A DNA stretch of 64,000 nt from Brachybacterium sp. EE-P12 (GTDB lineage Bacteria > Actinomycetota > Actinomycetes > Actinomycetales > Dermabacteraceae): contig NZ_QXCP01000004.1 in assembly GCF_003711805.1 (NCBI RefSeq), positions 496,001 to 560,000 of the forward strand. Direction: 5' to 3'. A program made the translations under genes and the position numbers. Of the stretch, positions 9,138-19,681 are shown one piece after another; the stretch's first letter is position 1; each line of letters opens with the position of its first letter. The notes beneath the pieces were generated by a model. That model saw only the letters and a list, made by a program, of their open reading frames with translations. It did not search any database and was not told the DNA's origin.

Positions 9138-10028
9138 ATGTCTATCTTCCTTGATGAGAACAGCAAGGTCATCGTCCAGGGCATGACGGGCTCGGAGGGC
9201 ATGAAGCACTCCCAGCGCATGCTCGACTCGGGCACGAACATCGTCGGCGGCGTGAACCCGCGCAAGGCCGGGCAGTCCGTCGCCTTCGAGGGCGGCACCG
9301 AGGTGCCCGTCTTCGGCACGGTCGCCGAGGCCATGGAGGCCACCGGCGCGAACGTCTCGGTGGTCTTCGTGCCGCCGAAGTTCGCCAAGTCCGCCGCGCT
9401 CGAAGCCATCGATGCGGCGATCGAGCTCCTGGTGATCATCACCGAGGGCATCCCGGTCAAGGACACCGCCGAGTTCTTCAACTACTCCCAGGTCAAGGGC
9501 ACCACCCGCATCATCGGCCCGAACTGCCCGGGCCTGATCAGCCCCGGCAGGTCCAATGCGGGCATCACCCCCTCGAACATCACCGGTGCAGGCAAGCTGG
9601 GCCTGGTCTCCAAGTCCGGCACCCTGACCTACCAGATGATGTACGAGCTGTCCGACATCGGCTTCACCACCGCCATCGGCATCGGCGGCGACCCCGTCAT
9701 CGGCACCACGCACATCGATGCGCTCAAGGCCTTCGAGGCCGATCCCGAGACCGCCGGGATCGTGATGATCGGCGAGATCGGCGGCGACGCCGAGGAGCGC
9801 GCGGCCGAGTACATCAAGGCCAACGTCACCAAGCCCGTGGTCGGCTACGTCGCGGGCTTCACCGCCCCCGAGGGCAAGACCATGGGCCACGCCGGCGCGA
9901 TCGTCTCCGGCTCCGCCGGCACCGCGCAGGCGAAGAAGGAGGCCCTCGAGGCCGCCGGCGTCAAGGTGGGCAAGACCCCCACCGAGACCGCCGATCTCAT
10001 GCGCGAGATCATCAAGGGCCTCTCCTGA
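9138..10028 (+). CDS. sucD: succinyl-CoA synthetase alpha subunit
   Basis: 296 residues, full length. The Rossmann CoA-binding domain starts at residue 1 ([18 protein letters not shown]) and the conserved IIGPNCPG loop is present. The phosphorylated histidine is in the GHAGAI motif near residue 250. It forms the heterodimer with SucC, whose gene ends 12 bp upstream. A 16-bp perfect hairpin directly after the stop is the likely operon terminator. Confidence 0.97.
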   Translation: MSIFLDENSKVIVQGMTGSEGMKHSQRMLDSGTNIVGGVNPRKAGQSVAFEGGTEVPVFGTVAEAMEATGANVSVVFVPPKFAKSAALEAIDAAIELLVIITEGIPVKDTAEFFNYSQVKGTTRIIGPNCPGLISPGRSNAGITPSNITGAGKLGLVSKSGTLTYQMMYELSDIGFTTAIGIGGDPVIGTTHIDALKAFEADPETAGIVMIGEIGGDAEERAAEYIKANVTKPVVGYVAGFTAPEGKTMGHAGAIVSGSAGTAQAKKEALEAAGVKVGKTPTETADLMREIIKGLS

Positions 10029-10056
10029 GCGACCCGACCCCGCCGGCCCGCCGGTG

Positions 10057-10093
10057 AGCGCGCCCCGGACCCCGTGAGGGTCCGGGGCGCGCT
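10057..10093 (+). terminator. Rho-independent-type hairpin after sucD
   Basis: Perfect 16-bp stem (10057-10072 with 10078-10093) and a 5-nt loop, starting 28 bp after the sucD stop. No U-tract, as is common in high-GC actinobacteria. Confidence 0.75.
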
Positions 10094-10223
10094 GTGTCGG
10101 AGGCCGGCCGACGTGGCCGAGCTCGCAGCGCCCGCCGGTCGTCGTCGGCGGAGCCGACGGGCCACGTGGATCTCCTCCGAGCGAGGGAGGCGCGGCGGCC
10201 GGCATCACCGACAGGATGGCGAC

Positions 10224-11120
10224 ATGCCTGCTGACCTGCGTCCCCGCGCCGGCGCCGACGCGCGCACCGCTGCCTCGGGCCGTCCGCTCGTCCTCGTGCT
10301 CCTGGCCGCGGTGTTCGTCCTCGCGATCGGGGTGACGATCCTGCGCAGCCCCGAGGGCGTGGTCGTCTCCTCCGACCCCGGCTACGCTCCGCGCCCGGTG
10401 CCCCTGCAGCTGGTGCCGGCGCTCGCGGCGGCGCTGCTGACCGTGCTCCTGCCCCGGGGCGAGGGCGGTGCAGGAGCCGCTGTGCGACGCCCGCGCTCCG
10501 CCCGCGTCGAGACCGGCCTGCTGCTCGCTCTCGTGCTCGCCTTCCCGCTGCTGGCCCCGCTGCTGCCGCTGCCCGAGGACTACGTGCTGCTCAAGGCCGC
10601 GCTGTTCCTGGTCGTCGCGCCGCTGGTGCTGTGGCTCTCCGCCCGCCGTGCGGGACCGTCGATCGACGTGGACCGTCCCGCGACGAGGACATGGCCGGTG
10701 CTGCTCCCGCCGCTCGTGCTCGCGGGGCTCGCGACCGTCGGCCCCTTCTCCGCCGGGAGTCCCTCGGCCTGGCCGCCCCCGGCGGTGCTGCTGGTCGCCG
10801 CCGTCGCCACCGCGATCACCGCGGGGCTGGGGGAGGAGCTGATGTATCGCCGCTTCCTGCAGACCCGTCTGGAGGCGCTGCTCGGCCCGTGGGCGGGGCT
10901 GCTGCTGGCCTCGCTGCTGTTCGGTCTGATGCACGCGACCGGCCGCGGCGAGGGAGCGCTGTGGGCGAGCGCCGCGCAGGCGGTGGCGATGCAGGGCACG
11001 ACCGGGATCGCCCTGGGGATGATGTGGCGGCGCTGGCGGCGGCTGTGGGCGTGCGTCCTCGGTCACGTGCTTCTCAACGGGCTCGTCGTGCTGCTGCACC
11101 TCCTCGGCGTGATCGGCTGA
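10224..11120 (+). CDS. CPBP-family intramembrane metalloprotease
   Basis: 298 residues with about eight membrane helices. The C-terminal half carries the CPBP (Abi/CAAX protease) motifs: EELMYRRF (EExxxR, near residue 205) and FGLMHA, where the two Glu and the His would form the metal site. Family members are glutamic-type intramembrane proteases, or in some cases bacteriocin-immunity proteins. I chose the ATG at 10224, 6 nt after a CAGGAT hexamer, because the 50 upstream in-frame codons are Arg-rich and lie partly over the sucD terminator. Function in this organism is unknown. Confidence 0.88.
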   Translation: MPADLRPRAGADARTAASGRPLVLVLLAAVFVLAIGVTILRSPEGVVVSSDPGYAPRPVPLQLVPALAAALLTVLLPRGEGGAGAAVRRPRSARVETGLLLALVLAFPLLAPLLPLPEDYVLLKAALFLVVAPLVLWLSARRAGPSIDVDRPATRTWPVLLPPLVLAGLATVGPFSAGSPSAWPPPAVLLVAAVATAITAGLGEELMYRRFLQTRLEALLGPWAGLLLASLLFGLMHATGRGEGALWASAAQAVAMQGTTGIALGMMWRRWRRLWACVLGHVLLNGLVVLLHLLGVIG

Positions 11121-11260
11121 CGAGTCCCTGTTCCAGTCCGCGCCCGTGCCGGCACGCGCCGAGCCCGGAACGTCCATCAGCCCGCCGCGAAAGCCGAGCG
11201 GACGGCGCCCGCGCCGGATAAGCTGGCCATCGGCAGCCGCGCACCCACCGAGGAGGACCT

Positions 11261-11980
11261 GTGTCCGGAGATCTCATCGACACCACCGAGATGTACTTGA
11301 AGACGGTGTTCGAGCTCCACGAGGCAGGGATCGCGCCGATGCGGGCCCGGATCGCGGAGCGGCTCGGGCACTCCGGCCCCACCGTGTCCCAGACCGTCGC
11401 CCGGATGGAGCGCGACGGCCTGCTGCACCTCGACGACCAGCGCCGCATCCGCCTGACCCCGCAGGGCGCCGAGGTCGCGACCGACGTGATGCGCAAGCAC
11501 CGCCTCGCCGAGCGCCATCTCCTGGACGTGATCGGGCTGGACTACGCCCACGTCCACGAGGAGGCGTGCCGCTGGGAGCACGTGATGAGCCTCGAGGTCG
11601 AGAAGCGGCTCGCCCGCCAGATCGCCCCGCCCTACGTCGACCCCTACGGCAACCCGATCCCCGGCCTGGCGGCCCTCGGGATCGAGGAGACCGACGCCAC
11701 CGGCGAGGGTAAAGAGGACGCCACGACGGTCCGCGAGCTGCGTGCTGCGATCTCCGACGGGCAGACGCTCCGCTTCCGTCTCGAGCGCATCGGGGAGCGG
11801 CTGCAGAGCGACGTCGAGCTCCTCGGAGAACTCGCAGGTCACGGGATTCTTCCCGGTGCGGAGCTGCAGGTCGAGCGCGTGGGCGACAGCCTCGTCGTGC
11901 GGGGCCCCGACGGGGGCGAGGCGGCCGTGGGCGAGCTCGACGCCGACCAGCTCCACGTGACCCCGCTGACTGCCGGGTAA
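11261..11980 (+). CDS. DtxR/IdeR-family metal-dependent transcriptional regulator
   Basis: 239 residues in the three-domain layout of DtxR/IdeR: winged HTH (about 5-65, with GHSGPTVSQTVARMERDGL as recognition unit), dimerisation and metal domain (about 65-145), and C-terminal SH3-like domain (about 165-238). Metal ligands can be matched: Met11, the H/E pair in KHRLAERHLL, and the ACRWEHVM cluster, where Cys, Glu and His form the primary site. This suggests Fe(II)-dependent repression of iron-uptake genes; a Mn(II)-responsive MntR role is less likely given the SH3 domain. GTG start with an AGGAGG site 5 nt upstream. TAAGCT about 40 bp upstream may be the -10. Confidence 0.9.
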   Translation: MSGDLIDTTEMYLKTVFELHEAGIAPMRARIAERLGHSGPTVSQTVARMERDGLLHLDDQRRIRLTPQGAEVATDVMRKHRLAERHLLDVIGLDYAHVHEEACRWEHVMSLEVEKRLARQIAPPYVDPYGNPIPGLAALGIEETDATGEGKEDATTVRELRAAISDGQTLRFRLERIGERLQSDVELLGELAGHGILPGAELQVERVGDSLVVRGPDGGEAAVGELDADQLHVTPLTAG

Positions 11981-11987
11981 AGCCTGC

Positions 11988-11998
11988 GTCAAACCCTC
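11988..11998 (+). promoter_or_regulatory. element shared upstream of NlpC/P60 genes (copy 1)
   Basis: GTCAAACCCTC, followed by AGAAG and, 21 bp later, CGAAG. It resembles the GCAAAA(A)CCTC plus paired CAAG element found upstream of the two other secreted NlpC/P60 genes at 19547 and 57311. This copy is the least conserved. A CCTAGTCT -10-like sequence follows about 55 bp later. Confidence 0.35.
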
Positions 11999-12056
11999 CC
12001 CCAGAAGCTTCCAGTCACCCTGACGAAGTGATGCGGGACCCCTAGTCTCGAGGGCG

Positions 12057-12081
12057 TGTCGCGGCGCCGAGGTCCGCGACA
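12057..12081 (+). other. hairpin in the 5' leader of the NlpC/P60 gene
   Basis: TGTCGCGG (12057-12064) pairs perfectly with CCGCGACA (12074-12081) around a 9-nt loop, about 90 nt upstream of the GTG. It lies just after a CTAGTCT -10-like sequence, so it would be near the 5' end of the transcript. The leader lacks the conserved blocks of the c-di-AMP (ydaO) riboswitch that often precedes such genes. Confidence 0.4.
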
Positions 12082-12170
12082 TCCCTTCCGGAAGCCCCAC
12101 CGCGCACCGGAGAACAGGGTGCGAGTCGTGACCACGCGCGGGGGCAGAGCCCGGGGCTGGGAGCAACTTC

Positions 12171-13124
12171 GTGTCGAACACCGTGCACCACACCCACCGC
12201 CGCGCCATGCGCACCGTCACCCCCGTCTCCCGCGCCGGACGCGTCGGAGCAGGTGCGGCGATGGCCGCGGCGATGCTGTTCGGTGGCGCCGCCGCCGCGA
12301 CCGCCGAGCCGCAGGCCGAGGCCCCCCAGGCCGACGCCGCCGCCCCCGCCGTGATCCCTGCCGTCGCCGCTCCCGCCGTCGGGATCCCGGCCGCGAACGC
12401 CGGCGACGACGAGGATGCGCCGGAGCCCGCCCTGGCCCCCGCCCCCGAGAGCACCATCAGCGTCCGGTCGGCCGCGCAGATCCAGGCCGCCGAGCGCGAG
12501 GCCGCCGAGCGTGAGGCCGCCGAGCAGGCCGAGCGGGAGCGCGCCGCCGAGGAGCAGGCCGAGCAGGAGCGTGCCGCCGCGGAGCAGGATGCGCAGCAGC
12601 AGGAAGACTCGAGCGAGCAGACCGAGCAGACCGAGTCCCGCCAGGACGACTCCTCCGAGACCTCCTCCCGCTCGGGCGAGCGCAGTCAGCGCGAGGACGA
12701 CTCCGAGGATCAGCAGGACTCCGGCTCCTCCGAGAGCAGCTCGTCCGAGAAGAAGGAGGAGACGTCCTCCCCGGCACCCTCCGCCGGCAAGGGCAGCTCC
12801 ATCCTCGCCACCGCCCGTTCCGGCATCGGCACTCCCTACGTCTTCGGCGGCACCTCCACCTCCGGCTGGGACTGCTCCGGCTTCGTGCAGTGGGTCTACG
12901 CCCAGCACGGCATCAACCTGCCCCGCGGCGCCGCCGAGCAGGCCGCCGCCGGCACCGTCATCCCGCGCTCCGAGGCGCAGCCCGGCGACCTCGTCTACAA
13001 GCCCGGCCACATCGGCATCTACGCCGGCGGCAACAAGTTCGTGGACGCCGGCAACAGCCGCGTGGACACCTCCGAGCGCAACATCTACTCCGGCAGCTGG
13101 ACCTTCATCCGCATCGGCGGCTGA
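12171..13124 (+). CDS. secreted NlpC/P60 peptidoglycan hydrolase with Glu/Ala/Gln-rich stalk
   Basis: 317 residues. A basic N-terminus and a hydrophobic segment (about 20-43) ending TATAEPQA act as a signal peptide. Residues about 95-190 are an extended or coiled region made of EREAAEQAE-like repeats and then Ser/Glu/Asp. The C-terminal NlpC/P60 domain (about 205-317) has the catalytic Cys in WDCSGFVQW and the His in PGHIGIYAGG. It should cleave D-Glu/meso-DAP or related peptide bonds in peptidoglycan. GTG start preceded by GGGAGC. It has no PG_binding_1 repeat, unlike the other two NlpC proteins here. A hairpin terminator follows. Confidence 0.9.
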   Translation: MSNTVHHTHRRAMRTVTPVSRAGRVGAGAAMAAAMLFGGAAAATAEPQAEAPQADAAAPAVIPAVAAPAVGIPAANAGDDEDAPEPALAPAPESTISVRSAAQIQAAEREAAEREAAEQAERERAAEEQAEQERAAAEQDAQQQEDSSEQTEQTESRQDDSSETSSRSGERSQREDDSEDQQDSGSSESSSSEKKEETSSPAPSAGKGSSILATARSGIGTPYVFGGTSTSGWDCSGFVQWVYAQHGINLPRGAAEQAAAGTVIPRSEAQPGDLVYKPGHIGIYAGGNKFVDAGNSRVDTSERNIYSGSWTFIRIGG

Positions 13125-13139
13125 GCTCCCTCGGCCTCG

Positions 13140-13176
13140 ACGGCCCCGCATCGCCCTCCCGGCGGTGCGGGGCCGT
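13140..13176 (+). terminator. hairpin terminator after NlpC/P60 gene
   Basis: 11-bp perfect stem (13140-13150 with 13166-13176) with a small inner GCC/GGC stem, 15 bp after the stop codon. Confidence 0.7.
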
Positions 13177-13230
13177 TCACGTAGGGGACGGGGTGGGGGA
13201 GGACACGCCGACGGGTGCAGCGCGCGACGG

Positions 13231-13236
13231 TACCGT
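13231..13236 (+). promoter_or_regulatory. -10 element of a probable leaderless promoter
   Basis: TACCGT ends 6 nt before the GTG at 13243 and no Shine-Dalgarno sequence is present. Confidence 0.45.
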
Positions 13237-13242
13237 GGGCGG

Positions 13243-14070
13243 GTGTCCTCCCTCCGTGATCTGCTCTCCGTCCTGCTGCTGACCGCGGCGACGCTGCTGG
13301 GCGCCCTCTGGCTGCCGAGCGCGTGGATCGCGCAGAACGTCGTGGACCAGGACGGCTTCCTCGCCATCACCCAGCCGCTCGCGCACGACGCCGCCTTCCA
13401 GCGCACCCTCACCGACAGCGCCGTGGACGAGGCGCTGGACCATGAGCTCGTCCCAGGCTTCGTCGCGGACCGCGCCGCGCCGATGCTCCAGGAGCAGGCG
13501 CCGCGCGTCACCGGCACCGCGGCCTACACCGAGGTGTGGGACGCGGCGATGGTCGAGCTGCACGGGGCGCTGTTCACCCCTGGCGTCTCACCGCTGGACG
13601 TGGACCTGCTGCCGCTGATCGACTCGCTGCTGACCGGGGCGGAGGACACGCTCCCGCTCATCGACGACCTGCCCCGCCCGGGCGATGCGACCGTGACCCT
13701 GGCGTCCGTCCCGGACGTGCCGCTGCTGACGCACGCGACGGTGCTGGACCCGTGGGCGCACCGGGCCGGACCGATCGCCCTCGGCCTCGCGGGGCTCGCG
13801 GTCCTGATCGCCGCGCATCGCCGGCTCATGCTGACCCTCGCCGGTCTCGGCGCGCTGGTCGCCGGCGGTGCGACCTGGCTGCTGGCCACCCGGATCGGCG
13901 ACGTCGTCCCCGATGCGGTCGACCAGGCGAGGTTCCTCGGCCCGATCGTGCAGGCCTTCGAGCAGCGCTTCGCCGCCGAGGTGATGCCGCAGGGCGTGGT
14001 GCTGCTCGGGGCCGGGGCGCTCGTCGCCGCGGCCGGTCTGGTGCTGATCGGACTGCGTCGACACAGCTGA
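13243..14070 (+). CDS. hypothetical membrane protein with extracytoplasmic domain
   Basis: 275 residues. One N-terminal helix (about 6-27), an extracytoplasmic region of about 145 residues rich in Asp and Leu, then three hydrophobic helices (about 172-190, 194-215, 245-268) and a short basic tail. The layout (anchor, outer domain, helices) resembles a family of uncharacterised actinobacterial membrane proteins; I cannot name a function. The GTG at 13243 fits a leaderless promoter. It converges with the HAD phosphatase gene, with 11 bp between stops. Confidence 0.75.
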   Translation: MSSLRDLLSVLLLTAATLLGALWLPSAWIAQNVVDQDGFLAITQPLAHDAAFQRTLTDSAVDEALDHELVPGFVADRAAPMLQEQAPRVTGTAAYTEVWDAAMVELHGALFTPGVSPLDVDLLPLIDSLLTGAEDTLPLIDDLPRPGDATVTLASVPDVPLLTHATVLDPWAHRAGPIALGLAGLAVLIAAHRRLMLTLAGLGALVAGGATWLLATRIGDVVPDAVDQARFLGPIVQAFEQRFAAEVMPQGVVLLGAGALVAAAGLVLIGLRRHS

Positions 14071-14081
14071 CCTGCTCCCGG

Positions 14082-14924
14082 TCAGAGCATCCCGAGCCGC
14101 TCGAAGGCGGTGACCACCCCGTGCCCCGCAGGGCCGGGGACGACCTCGTCGGCGGCTGCGAGCACCTCGTCACGGGATCCGAGGATCGCGACGGCGGTCC
14201 CGGCCGCGCGCAGCATCCCCAGATCGTTCGGGCCGTCGCCGATCGCGACCGTGTCATGGATCCCGAGGCCGAGCCGCTCGGCGACCAGTCGCAGCCCGTC
14301 GGCCTTGTCCACCTCGGCGAGATGCAGCTCGCCGGAGCCGCGGCCGTCCTCCGAGATCGAGTTCGGCAGCGCGCCGACCGCCTCGCCGATCTCCGCGGCG
14401 ATCCGCTCGATGCCCACCGGCGCGCTCCACACGGCGATCTTCGCGAAGGACACCTCGGTGAGCTGCTCGGTCACCTCGATCGCGGAGAGGATGTCCGCGA
14501 AACCCCGTCCCCGCTCCCCGTCCCGCGGCGCCCTGATCTCGGCGCGGCGCTCCTCGAGCCGCTCGGCGGAGCGCGGGGAGCACCACAGCGCCTCGTGCGC
14601 CTCCAGCGCGTAGTGCGCGCCGTGGGACTCGAGCGCCTCGACGGTGCGTCGTGCGAGCGCGGCGGGGAAGCGCACGTCCCGCAGCTGCTCCTGGCCCAGG
14701 CGGATGTGCGCGCCGGCGGAGGTGACCATCCCGTCGAAGAGCTCGGCGACGTCGGCGGCGACGATCGAGGCGGGGCGGCCGGTGCTCAGCAGCACCGCAT
14801 GCCCGGCCTCACGGGCGCGGAGCACGGCCTCGGTGTGCGCCCGGGGGATCACCCCGTTCTGGGCGAGGGTCCCGTCGAAGTCGAGGAAGGCGGCACGGCG
14901 GCGGAAGGGGACGGATGCGGACAC
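14082..14924 (-). CDS. HAD-superfamily hydrolase, Cof/SPP-like
   Basis: 280 residues. Motif I is FLDFDGTLAQNG (nucleophile Asp near 15), motif II LLSTGRPAS, and motif IV GDGPNDLGML near the C-terminus, with a type-IIB cap between. Such enzymes dephosphorylate sugar phosphates, nucleotides or pyridoxal phosphate; the substrate cannot be predicted. The GTG start has AGGAG 5 nt upstream. It lies downstream of the RlmA-like gene on the same strand and may be co-transcribed (31-bp gap). Confidence 0.88.
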   Translation of the reverse strand: MSASVPFRRRAAFLDFDGTLAQNGVIPRAHTEAVLRAREAGHAVLLSTGRPASIVAADVAELFDGMVTSAGAHIRLGQEQLRDVRFPAALARRTVEALESHGAHYALEAHEALWCSPRSAERLEERRAEIRAPRDGERGRGFADILSAIEVTEQLTEVSFAKIAVWSAPVGIERIAAEIGEAVGALPNSISEDGRGSGELHLAEVDKADGLRLVAERLGLGIHDTVAIGDGPNDLGMLRAAGTAVAILGSRDEVLAAADEVVPGPAGHGVVTAFERLGML

Positions 14925-14955
14925 GACGCTCCTGGGACGGCTGGACGGGACTGCC

Positions 14956-15837
14956 TCAGCCTAGGCGAGGACGGTGGGCGCTCAGCCGCACGGCGAGGGT
15001 GACCTCGAGCGTCTCCCCGCCGTCCGGCACGGCTGCGGTCGCGGCGGGGTCGACGTGGCGGGCGCTCGGCGTCATCGCGACGAGGTCCCGGGCCGCCTGC
15101 CCGGTCAGCGCCAGCGGGATCCGCAGCTCCTCGCGCTCCACCTCCTGCAGATGCGGGTCGAGCGCTCGCTGCAGGCGCTCCTCCTTGCGCGGATCGACGT
15201 CGACCATCCCCGGCACCAGCGCCCTCAGCTCGGCGAGATGGTCCTCGGCGGGACGGGCCACGAGCAGCGCGCCGTCCGGGCGCAGGACCCGTGCGAACTC
15301 GGCCGCGTTGCGGGGTGCGAACACGTCCAGCAGCAGGTCGACGGAGCCGTCCGCGAGCGGGAAGGGCGCGAAGACGTCGCCGAGCACCGCGGCGGCCCGG
15401 TCGTGGGCGCGTGCCGCGAAGCGCAGCGACCGGGCGGAGGAGTCCACCCCGAGGCCGCGGGCGGCGGGGAATCGGTCCAGCAGCGTCGCGAGGTAGCGGC
15501 CCGGTCCGCAGCCCATGTCGAGGATCGACGGGATCCTCCCCGCGCCGGCCTCGAGCGAGGGCACGCTCCGGGCGGCGAGGTCCGCGAGGGCGGTGCGCAG
15601 CGGATCGTAGGCGCCGGTGTCCAGGAACCGCTGACGGGCGCGCGCCATCTCGTCGTCGTCGCCGCTGATCGCCCCGCCGCCGCCCAGCAGGGAGACGTAT
15701 CCGGCGCGGGCCAGGTCGAAGCTGTGCCGCTCGGCGCAGCGCAGGGAGCCCTCGTGCTCGGCGAGCGGGGCCGCGCACTGCGGACAGCGCAGCGCGTCGA
15801 GCCAGGCGAGCAGGGGAGCGGGGACGGGGCGGGGCAT
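14956..15837 (-). CDS. RlmA-like 23S rRNA (guanine-N1)-methyltransferase
   Basis: 293 residues. The N-terminal zinc site typical of RlmA (RrmA/TlrB) is visible as C18, C21, C34 and H38, followed by the conserved FDLARAGYVSLL segment. The SAM-binding motif I is LDMGCGPGRYLATLL. Family members methylate G745 or G748 in helix 35 of 23S rRNA, near the macrolide tunnel; in Streptomyces the TlrB homologue gives tylosin resistance. Whether this copy acts at 745 or 748 cannot be told. The ATG lies 7 nt after a TACCCT -10 box (leaderless). Confidence 0.88.
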   Translation of the reverse strand: MPRPVPAPLLAWLDALRCPQCAAPLAEHEGSLRCAERHSFDLARAGYVSLLGGGGAISGDDDEMARARQRFLDTGAYDPLRTALADLAARSVPSLEAGAGRIPSILDMGCGPGRYLATLLDRFPAARGLGVDSSARSLRFAARAHDRAAAVLGDVFAPFPLADGSVDLLLDVFAPRNAAEFARVLRPDGALLVARPAEDHLAELRALVPGMVDVDPRKEERLQRALDPHLQEVEREELRIPLALTGQAARDLVAMTPSARHVDPAATAAVPDGGETLEVTLAVRLSAHRPRLG

Positions 15838-15844
15838 GTCCGTC

Positions 15845-15850
15845 AGGGTA
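15845..15850 (-). promoter_or_regulatory. -10 element of a probable leaderless promoter (rlmA-like gene)
   Basis: On the minus strand TACCCT ends 7 nt before the ATG at 15837. No Shine-Dalgarno sequence is seen. Confidence 0.45.
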
Positions 15851-15864
15851 CGTCCCGGCTCGGC

Positions 15865-18252
<2,388 letters not shown>

Positions 18253-18313
18253 CGGGTCTCCTCGGAGCGGGCGGGTGGCGTGCCGGGGGCAATCCTCCCA
18301 CTTCGGGTGAGCG

Positions 18314-18353
18314 GAGAGGCCCGCACCCCGCAAGCGCGGGGAACGGGCCTCTC
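18314..18353 (-). terminator. hairpin terminator after second NlpC/P60 gene
   Basis: A 10-bp outer stem (18314-18323 with 18344-18353) encloses an inner 6-bp CCCCGC/GCGGGG stem. It lies 70 bp beyond the stop of the NlpC gene at 18423 and upstream of the UvrA-like gene. Confidence 0.65.
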
Positions 18354-18422
18354 GGAACGTGCGGCTCGGCGCGGGGCAGGCTGCTCCGAGGGGAGCAGGC
18401 TTCTCGGCGCGGAGCGGCCGGC

Positions 18423-19298
18423 TCAGCGGTAGGTGACGAAGCCGGTCGGGCTGCCCCAGATGGGACGCTCGACGACCTGCTGCTTGGAGCCGGAGGCATC
18501 GATGATCTGGCCGTCGCCGACGTAGATCGCGACGTGGCCGGGGTAGACCACGAGGTCGCCGGGCTGCGCCTCGGACTGCGAGATGCTGCGGCCCTGGGCC
18601 GCGATCTGGCCGCTGGTGCGCGGAACGTCGATGCCCGCGGCCTGGTAGGCGAAGTTCACCAGGCCCGAGCAGTCCATGCCGCTGAGCGAGGAGCCGCCCC
18701 AGGAGTACGGAGTGCCCTTCGCGGAACGGGCCGCGTCGACGATCGCGCTGCCCGAGCTGGAGGTCGCCGAGACCGGGACGGAGGCGCCGCCGGCGGGGAC
18801 CGAGGAGGCGCTGCGGCCCTCGTCGGAGGAGTCGGAGCCGGTCACGGCGGTGCCGTCCGCGAGGGCGGCGTGGGTGTCGGCGCCGACCACGCCGTCCACG
18901 GCGATGCCGGCGGAGGCCTGGAGGTCCTCGACCGCGCCCTGGGTCATGGAGCCGAAGAAGCCGGTGACGGGCAGGTCGGCGCCGCGCTCGTTGAGCGCGG
19001 ACTGGAGCTGCTCGACGGAGGCGCCGCTGTCGCCGCGACGCAGGGTGTCGCCGGATGAGGCGTCGGCCGGGCCCTGGTCGGCCGGGGCCTGAGCGGTCTG
19101 CTCGGCCGGGGCGGAGCTCGAGGAGGAGCCCTCGAGCAGTGCGGTGTCGTCGGCCTGCGCCGCACCGCCGGTGAAGGCGGTGCCGAGCAGCACCGAGCCG
19201 AGAACGGCGGCGCCGCCCGCGCCGGCTGCGGCGCGACGAGCGGAGACGAAGGGAGTGCGGGCGCGGCCGAGCGCGCGGTGCGAGTTGTGACGTGCCAT
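18423..19298 (-). CDS. secreted peptidoglycan-binding NlpC/P60 hydrolase
   Basis: 291 residues. Signal sequence to about residue 50 (hydrophobic AAVLGSVLLGTAFTGG, cleavage near AQA), a linker, a PG_binding_1 domain (about 83-145: LRRGDSGASVEQLQSAL...VDGVVGADTHAAL), a Ser-rich linker and a C-terminal NlpC/P60 domain (about 180-291) with catalytic Cys in MDCSGLVNFAY and His in YPGHVAIYVGDG. Predicted cell-wall peptide cleavage during growth or division. Its N-terminus (MARHNSHRALGRA) and C-terminus are close to those of the protein at 56333, so they are paralogues. I chose the ATG at 19298 with AAGGAA upstream. Confidence 0.92.
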   Translation of the reverse strand: MARHNSHRALGRARTPFVSARRAAAGAGGAAVLGSVLLGTAFTGGAAQADDTALLEGSSSSSAPAEQTAQAPADQGPADASSGDTLRRGDSGASVEQLQSALNERGADLPVTGFFGSMTQGAVEDLQASAGIAVDGVVGADTHAALADGTAVTGSDSSDEGRSASSVPAGGASVPVSATSSSGSAIVDAARSAKGTPYSWGGSSLSGMDCSGLVNFAYQAAGIDVPRTSGQIAAQGRSISQSEAQPGDLVVYPGHVAIYVGDGQIIDASGSKQQVVERPIWGSPTGFVTYR

Positions 19299-19517
19299 GG
19301 GTGCTGTGTGTTCCTTACGGCCTCGGGTGGAGACGGGAGTGCTGCGGGTCCGTGCGTCCCTCGGTGACCGACTCTCTCGAGGAGGTGATCGTGCCCGGCC
19401 CCCATGGAGGGGAGACCGGTCCGGCGCCGCGCGGCCGCACCGCGGAGCGGGTGCCGGGCCGAGGGGCTGGGGACGTGGCATCCACGCTAGGAGCCGCCCC
19501 CGGGGCGTGACGACAGG

Positions 19518-19556
19518 CTTGAGCAGGCCGACGACGGTTCTTGAACGAGGTTTTGC
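19518..19556 (-). promoter_or_regulatory. element shared upstream of NlpC/P60 genes (copy 2): GCAAAACCTC plus paired CAAG boxes
   Basis: On the minus strand GCAAAACCTC (19547-19556) is followed by TCAAG and, exactly 22 bp later, a second TCAAG (CAAG at 19540-19543 and 19518-19521). The same order and the same 22-bp spacing occur upstream of the paralogous gene near 57300. In both cases a -10-like sequence follows about 68 bp from the start of the element. Two direct half-sites two helical turns apart suit a response regulator such as MtrA, which controls NlpC-type hydrolases in relatives; the identity of the protein is inference. Confidence 0.5.
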
Positions 19557-19669
19557 CCGGCGCGTGACAGTCGGGGGCGACTTGACGCGCCATGGAGGAT
19601 CTGCGCCACATCGCGACGTCGGGGATGACCGGGGCGTCACACGGCCGGTTCGGCGACCCCGCCGCGGAC

Positions 19670-19675
19670 TAGCCT
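19670..19675 (+). promoter_or_regulatory. -10 element of a probable leaderless promoter (mycothione reductase)
   Basis: TAGCCT ends 6 nt before the GTG at 19682. Confidence 0.5.
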
Positions 19676-19681
19676 GGGGCG

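Larger units (their letters stand above)
19299..19681. other. divergent intergenic region, NlpC/P60 gene and mycothione reductase
   Basis: 383 bp without a gene. It holds a leader of about 200 nt for the NlpC gene on the minus strand, the shared CAAG-box element (19518-19556), and the leaderless promoter of the reductase gene at its right end. Nothing else is recognised. Confidence 0.6.

Noticed and set aside
11981-12170. c-di-AMP (ydaO/yuaA) riboswitch before the NlpC/P60 gene
   Set aside because: The conserved GGGGGACCCA and GGGGTGAAT-type blocks are absent; only a hairpin can be supported.
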